DNA of 64,000 nt from contig JBNGIS010017803.1 in NCBI GenBank assembly GCA_049999725.1, forward strand, positions 1 through 64,000. Reading direction: 5' to 3'. The notes below the pieces were generated by a model. The model did no database searches. It was not told where the DNA came from and worked only from the letters and a program-made list of their open reading frames with translations. This DNA comes from Haplomitrium mnioides (Eukaryota > Marchantiophyta > Haplomitriopsida > Calobryales). The position numbers and the translations under genes were made by a program. Positions 36,351 to 47,060 of this stretch are shown one piece after another; the stretch's first letter is position 1; each line of letters opens with the position of its first letter.

Positions 36351-36419
36351 CTTCCATAGCCTCAAATAAGGGAAAAGCCCCAATGACTTGAATGTATAAT
36401 AATCAATTCAAGGGGAGAG

Positions 36420-39400
36420 GCACAGGCACAAGCGCTGCAGGAAAATCCTTTCCAAGAGGATAAAGAGGTGGCAGAACTCAAAACAGAGGAAGAAATATGC
36501 CATCTACAAGTAATAAAAGAGGCTCAACTATCTATACTAGATGTGGTACCATGGGCCATACTCAGAAAATGTGCAGAATCCCAGCACATCTAGTTGCACT
36601 ATATGCAAAAGACCAGAGTAAACAAAATATTGCAGAGAATCATAGAGTGTTCATAGAGCAAACAGATACACTCAGTGATTATATTGATAAGGATGATGAT
36701 TGGGTTGTTCTAGAAATCATATGTTACAATGTATATCTACAATTCCTAAGTTGGATGACATTAATACATGTATAATTAATAGTGGTAGCACTCACACTAT
36801 ATTGAAGTGCATATCTTTCTTTACAAATATTACACTCTCAAATCAAATTGTGACAACAATTATGGGCAGTAACCAAATAGAAGAAGGACATGGACTAGCC
36901 ATTATAACTATGCCAAGAGAAACTACACTACATATCAGATCTGCTATATATGCACCAAGTGCTGCTAGGAATCTCATTAGTTTTAAGGATATAAGATATA
37001 ATAGATTCCATATACACACTAGCACTTGTAAAGATCAAGAGGTGTTACATATTTTACAAAACACTCCTAAAGGTTCTGAAATAAAAGAAACACTGTTTGC
37101 GTATCCCTTTGGGTTTTATGCAACGCAAATTTAAAGTTTCTTACTTGATGTAAAACAAATTGATCACATCATATTATGGCATGAACATTTAGGACATCTT
37201 GGCACAAATATGTTTCAGAATAATCTCAAAGTATCTAGATCTATTCCTCCTATCGTTAAACCACACATGATTAATAAACAATGCATTAAATGTTCTCAAG
37301 GTAAGCTAGCCCTACGACCAGCAATATCCAAGATTTTAATGGATATACCCAGATTTCTTGAGAGACTACATGCATATATACGTGGCTCTATAGACCCACT
37401 AAGTGGACCCTTTTGGTACTTCTTGCTTATTATCTGCGTGTCATCAAAATGGTCACAAGTCTTGTTACTCTCTACCAAAAAAATTAGTCTTTCCTAGGAT
37501 TTTGGCACATATTTTGAAATTGAAAGCTCAATTTCTAGAAAATTCAGTAAGAGTCCTACGGGTTGACAATGCAGGGGAGTTTACATTAAAAACTTTTGAT
37601 TAATTTTGCATGACCATGGGTATAGATACCCAATGCTCTGTGGCTCACGTCCATCTTCAAAATGGCATAGCTAAAAGAGTTATTCGCATCATACAGATGA
37701 TAGCTAGGCCCATGCTCATGCAAACCAGATTACTAGTTTCTACATGGGGCCACACTGTATTACATGTTGCCTCATTATTAAAATTCAAGCCATCAGCATT
37801 TAATACTTTGACACCTCACCACCTTGCGTATGCAACTATTCCCGATTTATCTCATTAACGTATTTTTGGTTGTCAAATCCTTGTTCCGATTATGGGACCA
37901 AAAAGGACTAAGATGAGTCCTCAAAGAAAAAGGGGCATTTATGTGGGATTTGAATCCCCATCAATCATACGATATCTGGAACCATCCACAACTGATGTAT
38001 TTCAATCCAGATTCGCAGATTGCCACTTTTATGAGGATATATTTCCATCATTATTTGAAGATAAAAATTCTTCATTACCGAAAAAGTTAGATGGGGAAAA
38101 TATCCACTTTATGGATAGATCAGAGAACAAAGCAATGTGAGGATGAAGTCAAGAGACTTCTTCCCTTGACTAAAACTATCGAACAATTGCCTGACTCATT
38201 TAATAAGATTGCAAAAGGAACACGATCACATATTCATGCTGTAAATGTACATGCAAGAATTTAGGACATTATTCTTACAGCAAGTGATCAGTTACCAAGG
38301 AAAAATAGAGGATGTCTTTTAGGCTCGAAAGACTCTCAACCAAGGCAAAGAATTTCGACAAAGAGGACTACATTCTCAGTTGATGTGCCTATACCACCAT
38401 CATCATCTACTACACTACCATCTCAGCCTACTATCTGTCTTTTAGAGATCCCGGATAATAAAGAAGTTTCAATCCACTATATGGACACTAGGATATTATA
38501 GCAAAGAGAGAGTGTTAATATGGATGATAATTTTGCTTTCATGATTTCACAGACTATATCCGATGTACTCCCTGATCCACGGTCTATCAAAGAAGCTATG
38601 GAAAATCCTAATTGGATTGAATGGGAAAAGAAAATGAATTCCAAATTGGATTCTATGATAAAGAGTAAAGTATTCGGACCTTTAATCCACGTACTCTTTG
38701 ATGCCCACTTAATCGGATATAGGTGGATTTTTGTGAAAAAGCATAATGAAAAAGGAAAAATTGTCAGATACAAGGTACGCTTAGTAGCCAAGGGCTATAC
38801 ACAGATAACTAGGAGAGACTATGATCTCACATATGCCCAAGCTATGGATGCTTTCACATACCAGTTCCTAGTACATTTTTCCCTAGGACATGAGCTCATG
38901 ACACATCAGTTAGATGTGGTGACAACATACCTATATGGGCTATTAGATACCCAGATCTATATGAAAGCTCCATGAGAGCTTATTGCCATGAATATCTATC
39001 ATACTTCAGGGGGAGAATGTCTCTAATAGAAAACCGATTAGCGACCCATCTACCTCATTACCCATTATGACCAATATAAAGCCCAAGAGAGGGAGTAATG
39101 GGCTTGGACCTTTAGTCTATGAGTTGCAGACCATGCAGATTGGGCTTATTGTCCTGCTTATGCAACAATCCATGCCTCTAGCCAAGGATGGATATGCGGT
39201 CCAGATCATAAGATCTATTTATGGACTTAAGCAAAGTGGTCGTATATGGTATCAGAGATTTAAAAAGGAGATAATAGCCATGGGTTTTCACTATGATGAC
39301 ATTGCACCAAGTTTATTCATCAAACATGCTGACAAACAATTTATTATTGTCACAATTTATATTGATGATATAAACTTATTTGGTCACCAATCCCTACTTG

Positions 39401-39990
39401 AGCAAACTACATCTATGCTTAAGAAAATTTTGATATGAGGGATATTGGTGAGACTACCTATTGTTTAGGACTACAGTTTGAGCACCTTGATGATGGCATA
39501 TTAATCCATCATAGTACTTATACTAAGAAAGTCCTAAAACAACTTAATATGGATAAATCTCATTCGGTAACATCTCCTATGGAGATTAGGACATTGGATA
39601 GAGACAAAGATTTATTTCGTAAAAGAAAAGACATAGATCCTATCCTAGGATTTGAGATACCATATCTCTCTACTATAGGAGCTCTTATGTTCTTGGCAAA
39701 TCAAACTCGACCAGATATTTCCTTTGTCGTGAACCTGCTAACCAAGCATAGTTCACAACCTACTATAAGGCATTGGAATGGTATCAAACAAGTATTCATA
39801 TATTTGCAAAGAACCACTGACATGGGACTTTTTTTTCCCAAAACACAATGATCAAATCTTAACAGGTTATACAGATGCATGATACCGTTCGGAAATTAAT
39901 AATGCTAAATCCCAAACCGGATATGTATTCCTATATAGCTCCACAGTCATATTATGGAAGAGTACTAGGCAAACTCTAACTTGCACATCT
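36420..39990 (+). pseudogene. Copia Gag-Pol (second family), degenerate
   Basis: In order: the gag zinc knuckle (about 36540-36575, CGTMGHTQKMC, with the first Cys altered); protease (about 36770, INSGSTHTI in place of DSG); integrase (37160-37860, WHEHLGHLG, CIKCSQGK, RVDNAGEFT, HVHLQNGIAKR); and the WIFVKKHNEKGKIVRYKVRLVAKGY start of RT (38520-38975). After a disturbed stretch (38976-39190) come SIYGLKQSGRIWYQR and YIDDINLFG (about 39355-39385), then RNase H with TRPDISF (39700-39725). A frameshift splits RT near 39437. The protein is not functional. Confidence 0.75.
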
Positions 39991-40742
39991 TTCAACTATG
40001 TAGAGATAATCGCTCTATATGAAGCTAGTAGAGAATGCATATATTTACATAGAATGATTGATTATGTTTATGTTTTCTTGTGGTTTACTTTGTCTATCTG
40101 ACCATACTATTGTCCATGAGGATAATTTGGCATATGTGCAGCAGGTCTCATAAGGATTTATTAGAGGAGATCGCATTAAGCATATTGTGCCGAAATTCCT
40201 TTTTACACACGAGCAACAAGATGATACTATTTCAGTCCAGATGATCGTTGGTAAAGATAATATGGGAGCTCTATCTATGAAGGCTTTATCTTCTACACTA
40301 CATTAGAGATATTGTGATCTTATTGGACTACGCCAACTATCCAGACTATTATAATCTTTATCGACATAATCGATATTCTCTATTTTTTCATCTTATCAAT
40401 GATTCTATTTTATATTCTGGCAATGAATTATAATTTTTCCTTGGATCTATATTTCATTTCATCATTTATCTCATTTTTATATTCTTTTCTATTTTTATGG
40501 CCTATAGCCATCTGATTTATAATTTTATATCATGATATTTTATATTTTGTATTTCACAATCCATGATATGATGATGGCTGTACTCTTTTTCTCGAAGGAG
40601 TATGAGAGGGTTTTAATGAGGCAGCATCATTATCTCTTTATATGGATTTTATTGTTAGAGTTGGAGTTCTTCTTCTTATATCAATCTCTTCTTCTATGTT
40701 ATGATTGTTTATAACATTCCCCATGCTATAACCAAGGGGGAG

Positions 40743-40996
40743 TGTTATGATATATAGAGTAACATAGAACTAGGAATAGAAGCTACTTTACCTAATCTAT
40801 CATTAGGTTACTAATCTATCATTAGTAAGTATATTAAGCTAATTCTAATCCTAGATAAAAACATGATTATCTATTATATTGATTATTGAGATGATATATG
40901 ATATGAGAGTAGAGAAGAGAGGTGATTGCATTGCACACCATACCTTGAGCTAATGAGCCTACTTGTTGTATTGTCTACAACAAATATCATTCAACA
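40743..40996 (+). repeat. 3' LTR of the truncated copia element
   Basis: 254 bp, preceded by the purine tract ACCAAGGGGGAG. It begins TGTTATGATATA and ends TATCATTCAACA, so its tips are roughly inverted complements of each other. Confidence 0.7.
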
Positions 40997-41739
40997 AAAA
41001 TGACAAAATTGGGAACTTTTTGTGAAGAAAATGAAAACAAAATTGGAAAGATAAAATGAGCAATGTTTTTTATACTAACTATTTTTTTGTACCACGCGAA
41101 CCTAAGTGTCAAAAGCTCCGCAAATCATTTTTTGGCAAGAAAAGGCATTTTTAAAAATCTAGGTATAAAAAGAATGTAAGTAGAAAGTTTCTTTCCATTG
41201 TTGCAAGTTCACTTTCCAGCTTTTGTTTTCTTGTCATCATGTTTTTGCATTCCCTTTTTATTTTGCCTATTTCATCCTTCTTATTTTTCTAAATTAAGAT
41301 TTTTAACCTCAAATTCTACCACTTTTCAATTTCTGGAAAATGGCATCACAGATCAATGTTTCCAGACCTCCTCAACCAAAGCCTTACAAGTATTCGAATA
41401 TTATCAAAGCTCTCAAGCTCAAAACATTAGAATAGGATTGGCTTGTAAACTATGGATCCTTGAAAGATCCTGATTCACACCTTTATCTTTTTGTTGGTGA
41501 AGGTGAGAAATTCAACCTGGGCTTTGTTGTCCAAATCACAATGATAAGAGATGGCCAGCAAGCCCACATCGAGCTGCTCGTGCAATCCGAGGATGCCATT
41601 ACCATGTACAAGGCATCTTGCAAACGATTTTCATTTTTTGAGATGAAGGAGAGGGACATTTTTGCCAAGCATCTTCAGACTTAAAGGTAAGATTTGAAAA
41701 CCCTTTCTCTTTAGTTTTCTTTCTTGACTTACTCAGAAC

Positions 41740-41945
41740 CCTATGCATGCATGGACTTGAGAAGTACATGCACGTATGGACCTAGGAGTCCTTACATGCA
41801 TGGACCTTGGAGTTCCTATGGGCTTTAACTTTGGAGTCAATTTGCGCATGGACTCCAAGGTCCATGCGCGATTGGACTCCCAGGTCAAAGTGCGTCTAGA
41901 TTCCTCAAGTCCATGCGCACTTGGACTCCCAAGTCCATATGCGCA
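41740..41945. repeat. 24-bp tandem array M3 of alternating palindromes
   Basis: The units combine GCGCATGGACTCCAAGGTCC-like and TGCGCGATTGGACTCC-like blocks with a 24-bp period, in intron 1 (41687-42059) of the methyltransferase-like gene. It is equivalent to 2440-2810 in E1. Confidence 0.85.
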
Positions 41946-43599
41946 TGAAATTTTGATTAAGTTTTTCTTAGATTGAGAGTTAAATACAATTGTACTTGTT
42001 GTAAACATCTGGAGAATTTTTATTTAACACATTTGATAATTTGTTTGTTTTGTTTTAAGTTCACACAACTTTTGGCGGACTTTGTGGATGGCTACTTTGA
42101 CTCAAAGTGCGTTAAGCGAGATTTTAAAAGGATGGCCATCAGCATCTAACTACTGAAGCCCAAGCAGGGCATCCACATTCAGTAGCTTGTGTGGCATCCT
42201 AGCACGGAAACCATGTCAACTACAAAAATGCTAGGAACATCTGTTGCAAAAAGAGAAAAGTAGTGGAGCCAGTGAAGACTCCAAAAATGAAGAAACAGGT
42301 TGCCACAAAGAAAAAGCTTGTGCCAATTATTAAGGAGGAGCCTACTCCCTCCCAATCTCCAACAAAGTCTTCTTCTGTTGCCCTATCGTCTTCAACACCG
42401 AGTACCTTAGGGGAGGAATCCGAGCTGAATCCATTTCGGGCTCCAACATCAAGAGGGTAAAGGCAATCGCACAAGGGGCTGTGAACATGCCAAGAGCTTG
42501 AGCAGATGGATCCTCAAATGGTGTATGAAGAAGATAAAAATAAAATTAGGGAGTTTGCAATCCAGCAATGCAGAGTCCCAAAGGAAATGATTACTATTAG
42601 GTTGGAAAATTTAAATCTTCCAAAACTTGGAATTCTAGATTAGGAGGTTAAATGAAGACTTTGTTGAGCTTTTGGCACAGAGAATGCTCACAAGCAGATA
42701 TGCGCACACTTTTTTTATTGTTGTTGTTGATTCCAACTACGAGCTGAAGAATAAGTCAGAGTTCGATATTAGAAACCTTAACAAGTATCGGTACAAGATT
42801 GATTGAGGCAATCATAATGCTATCGCAAGGCAACTTTTGATAACCAAATATGAGCAAAAGATCCAACGTATTTGCTATGCAATTGCTATGTTTACGTGGG
42901 CCTTAGACCAATAGAGGCCAGTAGTTTTGCAACTAATGACAATTATGACCACAGATATAAGTTGGAGATAACCTCGATTCAGGAGCTCAAATATTAGCAT
43001 CAGAGGTTTGCGCAGAGTGGGATGGTGTCATTCCAAAAAATTAAAAAGGGAATTAGTGTTGGAGACCTTGGAGATCAAACCCAAGTTGACACTTGAGAAG
43101 ATAGTCACTTCTCAAGACAGTTGGTTCTAGCTGGCGTTCAAAAGTGGTGAGCTCTAGGATTTACAACAAAGCATTTTTTTCTATGTGGGAGAAGAATACA
43201 GTGAAGAGCCAAAAGTCGAAGGCCAAGGGATCACTGAGAATGGAGGACATGAAGTGGACAACTTGGAAGTCCCTTTATGGTCTTCTTGATGAAGTAAAAA
43301 TATCAATTTTGAAATAGGTGGAAGCTAGAGAGCTTGCAATGGATGAAATGTCTCATGAGGGAGAGAGACATAAAGTTTTGGTAGTGATGGTGAAATCATT
43401 TTTCTCCAAAGTTTATTGCAAGAGCTGGGAAGAAGCAAGAGAGGAGTACCCTCTCCACATTGAGGAGTTTAAGATGGTTGCGTTTTACTCAAGTTTTGAG
43501 AAGCTTTTGGTAAGTTTTTTTTTCCATTTAACATTTATTTATCTAGAGTTGATTTGAATTTATTGTGGATTGTGTTTTGTTACAATGAAATTCAATTAT

Positions 43600-43890
43600 A
43601 GTCAAATTCTGTGCGCGCATGGACTTTGAAGTACTTGCGTGCATGAACTTTGAAGTCCATGCAAGCATGGACTTTGCAATTCTCGCGCGCATGGACTATA
43701 AAGTCTACATGCACTTGGACTTCAAAGTCCATGCTCGTTTGGACTATTAAGTTCCTCACATGTACTTCAAAGTCCCTACGCGCTTGGACTTTAAAGTCTA
43801 TGCACGCATGGACTTCAAAGTCTCTGCACATGTGGACTTCAAAGTCCACTCATGGTTGGACTTCAATGTTCATGCTAGCATGGACTGTAA
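43600..43890. repeat. 24-bp tandem array M4 of alternating palindromes
   Basis: About twelve 24-bp units of GCGCGCATGGACTTTGAAGT type lie in intron 2 (43510-44035) of the methyltransferase-like gene. Both palindromes are clear: (A)TGCGCGCA(T) variants, and GGACTTCAAAGTCC with 6-bp arms. It is equivalent to 470-790 in E1. Confidence 0.85.
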
Positions 43891-46183
43891 AGTCAATCTT
43901 AGTTTAACCACCATGGTCTTTGCTCAAATTGTCTTCCTCTCGTCCTAAGTGAAAATGTTTTTTGTTTTCTCCTCTAATGTTTTTCCATTTCTGTTGTGTG
44001 TACGGGGACAAAACGTTTAAATGACAGTTTTCCAGGAAATTAATGGCAGCTGCAAAAGGGAGAAAAAAATCAAGGGTCAAAGAAGCCCAAGATTATCAAG
44101 ACCGACCTCCTACACTTGTTTTCTACCCTCTTGCTTTTCTGCTTCGTTGTCAAAAAGCTAGAGAGTGGAAATCAAGGCAGCAAAATGATGTTGCTGCCCT
44201 TCCAATTGATGGAGTTCAGAGAGACGAAGACAAGGACTTACTATCCTTCATTGTAGACTCAACGTGGCATATTACCAAGTCCACATGGAGTCTAATGCTT
44301 GTGAGTTGAAAGGATTTGTGAAATGATGTTTCACTTTGGCTATCGCAAATATTCCTTACAATTACAACCTTAAGGAATGCCAGTACAATGATTCTGAACC
44401 TTTTCTAAAGATGGCCTTTTTTATATGGTTTCCTCTTTTGTGGCAGTCACCACTACGGATTTTTGGTCTTTTCACAACAATTCGGCATCGTCGAGTATGC
44501 TCTTCAAGAGGTTTGTTGTGCCATCGACTACGATATCTAGTGAGCTCTTTTTTGATTTTTTAGTTTTCTAGTTTACCTTGTTTAGTTTTCCTACAATTTG
44601 TTTCAAGTGTTTGATTTGTTTGTTTTTTTTTCTACATGAACAATAGCAATATTCATCATTCTAGTTGTCCAAGAATTGTTGATACCCATGAGTATTGAAC
44701 TATAAGCTATTGGACAAAGGAGAGAAAGAGGAGCATAAGGCTGTTCAATTTGCAACTTGTTGATGCAAGTGGTCGTCCTCGACAAATTATGCATAGTGTG
44801 TTTAGTTGTGTCATACGGTATCAACAAAACTAAAACATCTAGGAGATGATGCTCTTGTGAATGTTTATCAAAAGCTCCAAGCTCTTTACAAATTTTTTAT
44901 TGACCATTTATCAACAGAGCAAGATTGGATCTTAGATCTTTGCTTTGGGTTCGGCACAGACCTTGTATGTGCTTTGAAGCTGATGCGAAATTGCATCGCT
45001 GTAGAATGTGATAGACGTCAATCTATCTACATTCCTCAAAGAGTTTTTGACGATGGCTTCTTTGCCATCTGACGTAACAGAATCATAGATAGTGTATACC
45101 TACCGCAAGGAACATGTTCCTTCTTGTATTGCAGGTGCTACTGGTGATTCTATTGCTATTTTGGGGACTTGAAAGTCTTGGAGGGACTCTCTGACGACTA
45201 TAGATGCTGAAGCTTCTCAGCCAGTTGATTTAGATGACATATTTCCTCTTGAAGAGGATAGAGTTGCTTTATCATAGTGATGTAATTTCTGTACATAATA
45301 AAGTATTTTCTTTACAAAATTTAATTTGTTGAAGTTTCGGTCTTGCTACACTCCCAATCCAATTTAAATCAGTTCATCACAATTCAATTTGCTACGCAAA
45401 ATAGTTTTTGAATAAAATGTATTGATTTATCTTTAAATTAGCTATGAAATTCATGCTGGCATGGAAGCTCACTTTCCTTTTTCATTTTCTATTTCTTCTT
45501 AGAAGGCATTTTGCATTCCTTGCTTCCAATTATTCAGCAGTTTGTGCTTACTTCAGTTGTCCATATGCGCATGGGCTTCGGTTTTTCAAGCTCGAGTTAG
45601 CTATAGTTCTTCTTGTGCACAAGGGTCTTTCTTACAATGCTTGCTTATACTTTGGCCTCAGTTGTCCATGCGTGCATAGGCTTCAACAATATTTTCACAG
45701 TTTTTCTTTAACAATCCTCTTGTGCCAACACGTAAGGGTTCTACATTAAAACAATTGTGATAAATTTGAATTTTTTCATAAATTTTACAAATTTTTGCAA
45801 TCATTGTTAGTTTTCAAAATTTGTAACAACAAATGTTGTGTTTTGTCTACGTAAATTTGGTTTGGCGATGCTTATGCTTTTGAAAGTTGAAATTATTAAA
45901 CCAATTTTGGTAAAATACTAATAAGAAGATTTGTTTTTAATGCATTGTGCACTTAAAGTAAGCAATTTTGATATATAAAAGTAATATTTGTTTTGCAAAT
46001 GAATATTATTAGGGTCAAATTCATGATTTTGTAGGCTAAAATTTTGAAATTGGTTTTTGCAAATGCCAATTGAAACAAGAACTCAGTAGTGGTTCCTAGT
46101 TCAAAGTAGCGGTTGTTTTTTTTCAAAGAAAAAAAAAGTTCTTGTTTTGAGTAGCTTGTTACTGGTTCAAAGTAGCAATTGTT

Positions 46184-46870
46184 TTGTTTGGATGCAACTT
46201 CAATTAGTGGTACTAGAGCTTGTCAAACACCATCTATGTATTCTTCCGCTGTTATTCCACTTTTGTTGAATATACTAGAATATCATCGATGTAGCACTTA
46301 ACAAAGTCCAAGCATACAAGAACTCTATCCATCACTCTTTGGAATTCAATTGGTATGTTCTTCAACCCAAATGGTAAGAACAACCAGTGATACAATTGAT
46401 CCTTGCCATGTGTATCAATACCTCAAAATAACATTTTGGGCCTATACTCTTGCCCCCAAATCAAAAGAGCTAAAGATCATAGCATGCCCTATTAGATTTG
46501 GTCCATCGATTGATAAGACAATAATCACCATACAACTTCTTGTTAGTGTAGTTTCTATCCACATCCTTCTTGAGTGTCATAACTATGTAGATGCATATTC
46601 TCTATATGACACCACCACAGATTTAGCCTCCAACAAATCTTGTGTTATGGTTTGTATCAAACCTCTCTCCACCACACTATAGTAATATAGACATTAAAAA
46701 ATAGGTGCATCACTAGCCAAGTCAATCCAAATGTATGGTTCTCTCAAGGTTTCTACATCCTTCATACTAAAAGCAAAACAATTTGAATAACCATGCAAAA
46801 ACTTATATACCTCTATCCTCTCACCTCTTGTGAACTATGATCCAACTTGTCTCTCCTATTTTTCAATAAG
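46184..46870 (-). pseudogene. Ty3/gypsy RT fragment
   Basis: Minus-strand translation gives FAFSMKDVETLREPYIW (about 46785), then TLKKDVDRNYTNKKLYGDY..INRWTKSNRACYDL, the usual MCVDYR region with changes, and then FGLKNIPIEFQRVMDR and the RT active site YIDDILVYST (about 46290-46260). Stops break it. It abuts the end of the DNA transposon at 46183, which probably inserted into it. No LTR is seen. Confidence 0.7.
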
Positions 46871-47060
46871 GTGAGATGATTTTCTTACTTCAAATAATGC
46901 TTTGCTAAAATCCGAGTGGCTGAAATGTGATATGGTGAAGTCAAACCTAAATTGTCATCCGTTGAAATGTCAATTACTTGGGCTGAAATATGGTCTTTGA
47001 AAATATAGCTTGCTGAAATTTAAAAGTTTTGGACCAGCCTTGACATAGTCTTTCTCATGT
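46871..47060. other. Short unassigned spacer
   Basis: No frame or repeat relation seen. It contains three loosely repeated GCTGAAAT(G/A)T blocks (46910-47020). Confidence 0.3.

Larger units (their letters stand above)
32540..36390 (-). mobile_element. Ty3/gypsy chromovirus element G3, 5'-truncated
   Basis: Minus-strand order: protease (about 36345-36295, VLVDSGAKENYLS), RT (35751-35155), RNase H (about 34860-34640), integrase (about 34300-33300), chromodomain (about 33260-33110), purine tract (about 33056-33070 read as GGGGGGAGGATT), then an LTR-like region to 32540. The gag and 5' LTR are cut off near 36390, where a copia fragment starts. Many stops make it non-autonomous. Confidence 0.75.
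36391..40996 (+). mobile_element. Ty1/copia element, 5'-truncated, with 3' LTR
   Basis: It starts inside gag at the junction with G3 and runs to a 3' LTR (40743-40996). It is unrelated at the sequence level to the copia at 24779. No 5' LTR or primer site is visible, and the left end abuts the gypsy protease region of G3. The right LTR end meets the promoter region of the DNA transposon copy E3. Confidence 0.75.
41341..45277 (+). pseudogene. Methyltransferase-like gene of the DNA transposon (copy E3)
   Basis: Exon 1 is 41341-41686 (MASQINVSRPPQPKPYKY), exon 2 is 42060-43509, exon 3 starts at 44036 after TTTTCCAG, and the last exon ends at a TAG at 45277. Splice donors and acceptors of the first two introns are the same as in E1. 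The 3' part reads, in order: LAIANIPYNYNL (about 44338-44373), at the place of a DPPY motif; QQFGIVEYALQE (about 44478); then VNVYQKLQALYKFFIDHL..WILDLCFGFGTDL..NCIAVECDRRQ (44855-45020). The last block matches the AdoMet-binding motif of amino DNA methyltransferases. Catalytic motif first and AdoMet motif last is the beta-class order (as in CcrM and M.HinfI). Stops and frame shifts (for example 41433 and 44308) show that this copy is dead. Function inferred, not shown. Confidence 0.5.
40997..46183 (+). mobile_element. Copy E3 of the two-gene DNA transposon: methyltransferase half
   Basis: It is homologous in inverted orientation to 399-3580 of E1, including part of the promoter, exon 1, intron 1, exon 2 and intron 2. 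It then continues into the exons absent from E1. It ends at 46140-46183 with the same terminal block (TTGAGTAGCTTGTTACTGG, then TTCAAAGTAGCAATTGTT) that ends the opposite, DUF7869-like side in E0 and E1. That places an inverted copy of the terminus at each end of the element. The promoter side is cut by the copia LTR ending at 40996, so the DUF7869-like gene is missing here. Palindrome arrays lie in both introns, and looser copies of the motif at 45440-45700. Confidence 0.65.

Noticed and set aside
43592-43907. Repetitive frames on both strands such as MDFEVHMCRDF
   Set aside because: They are translation of the 24-bp array M4 within an intron.
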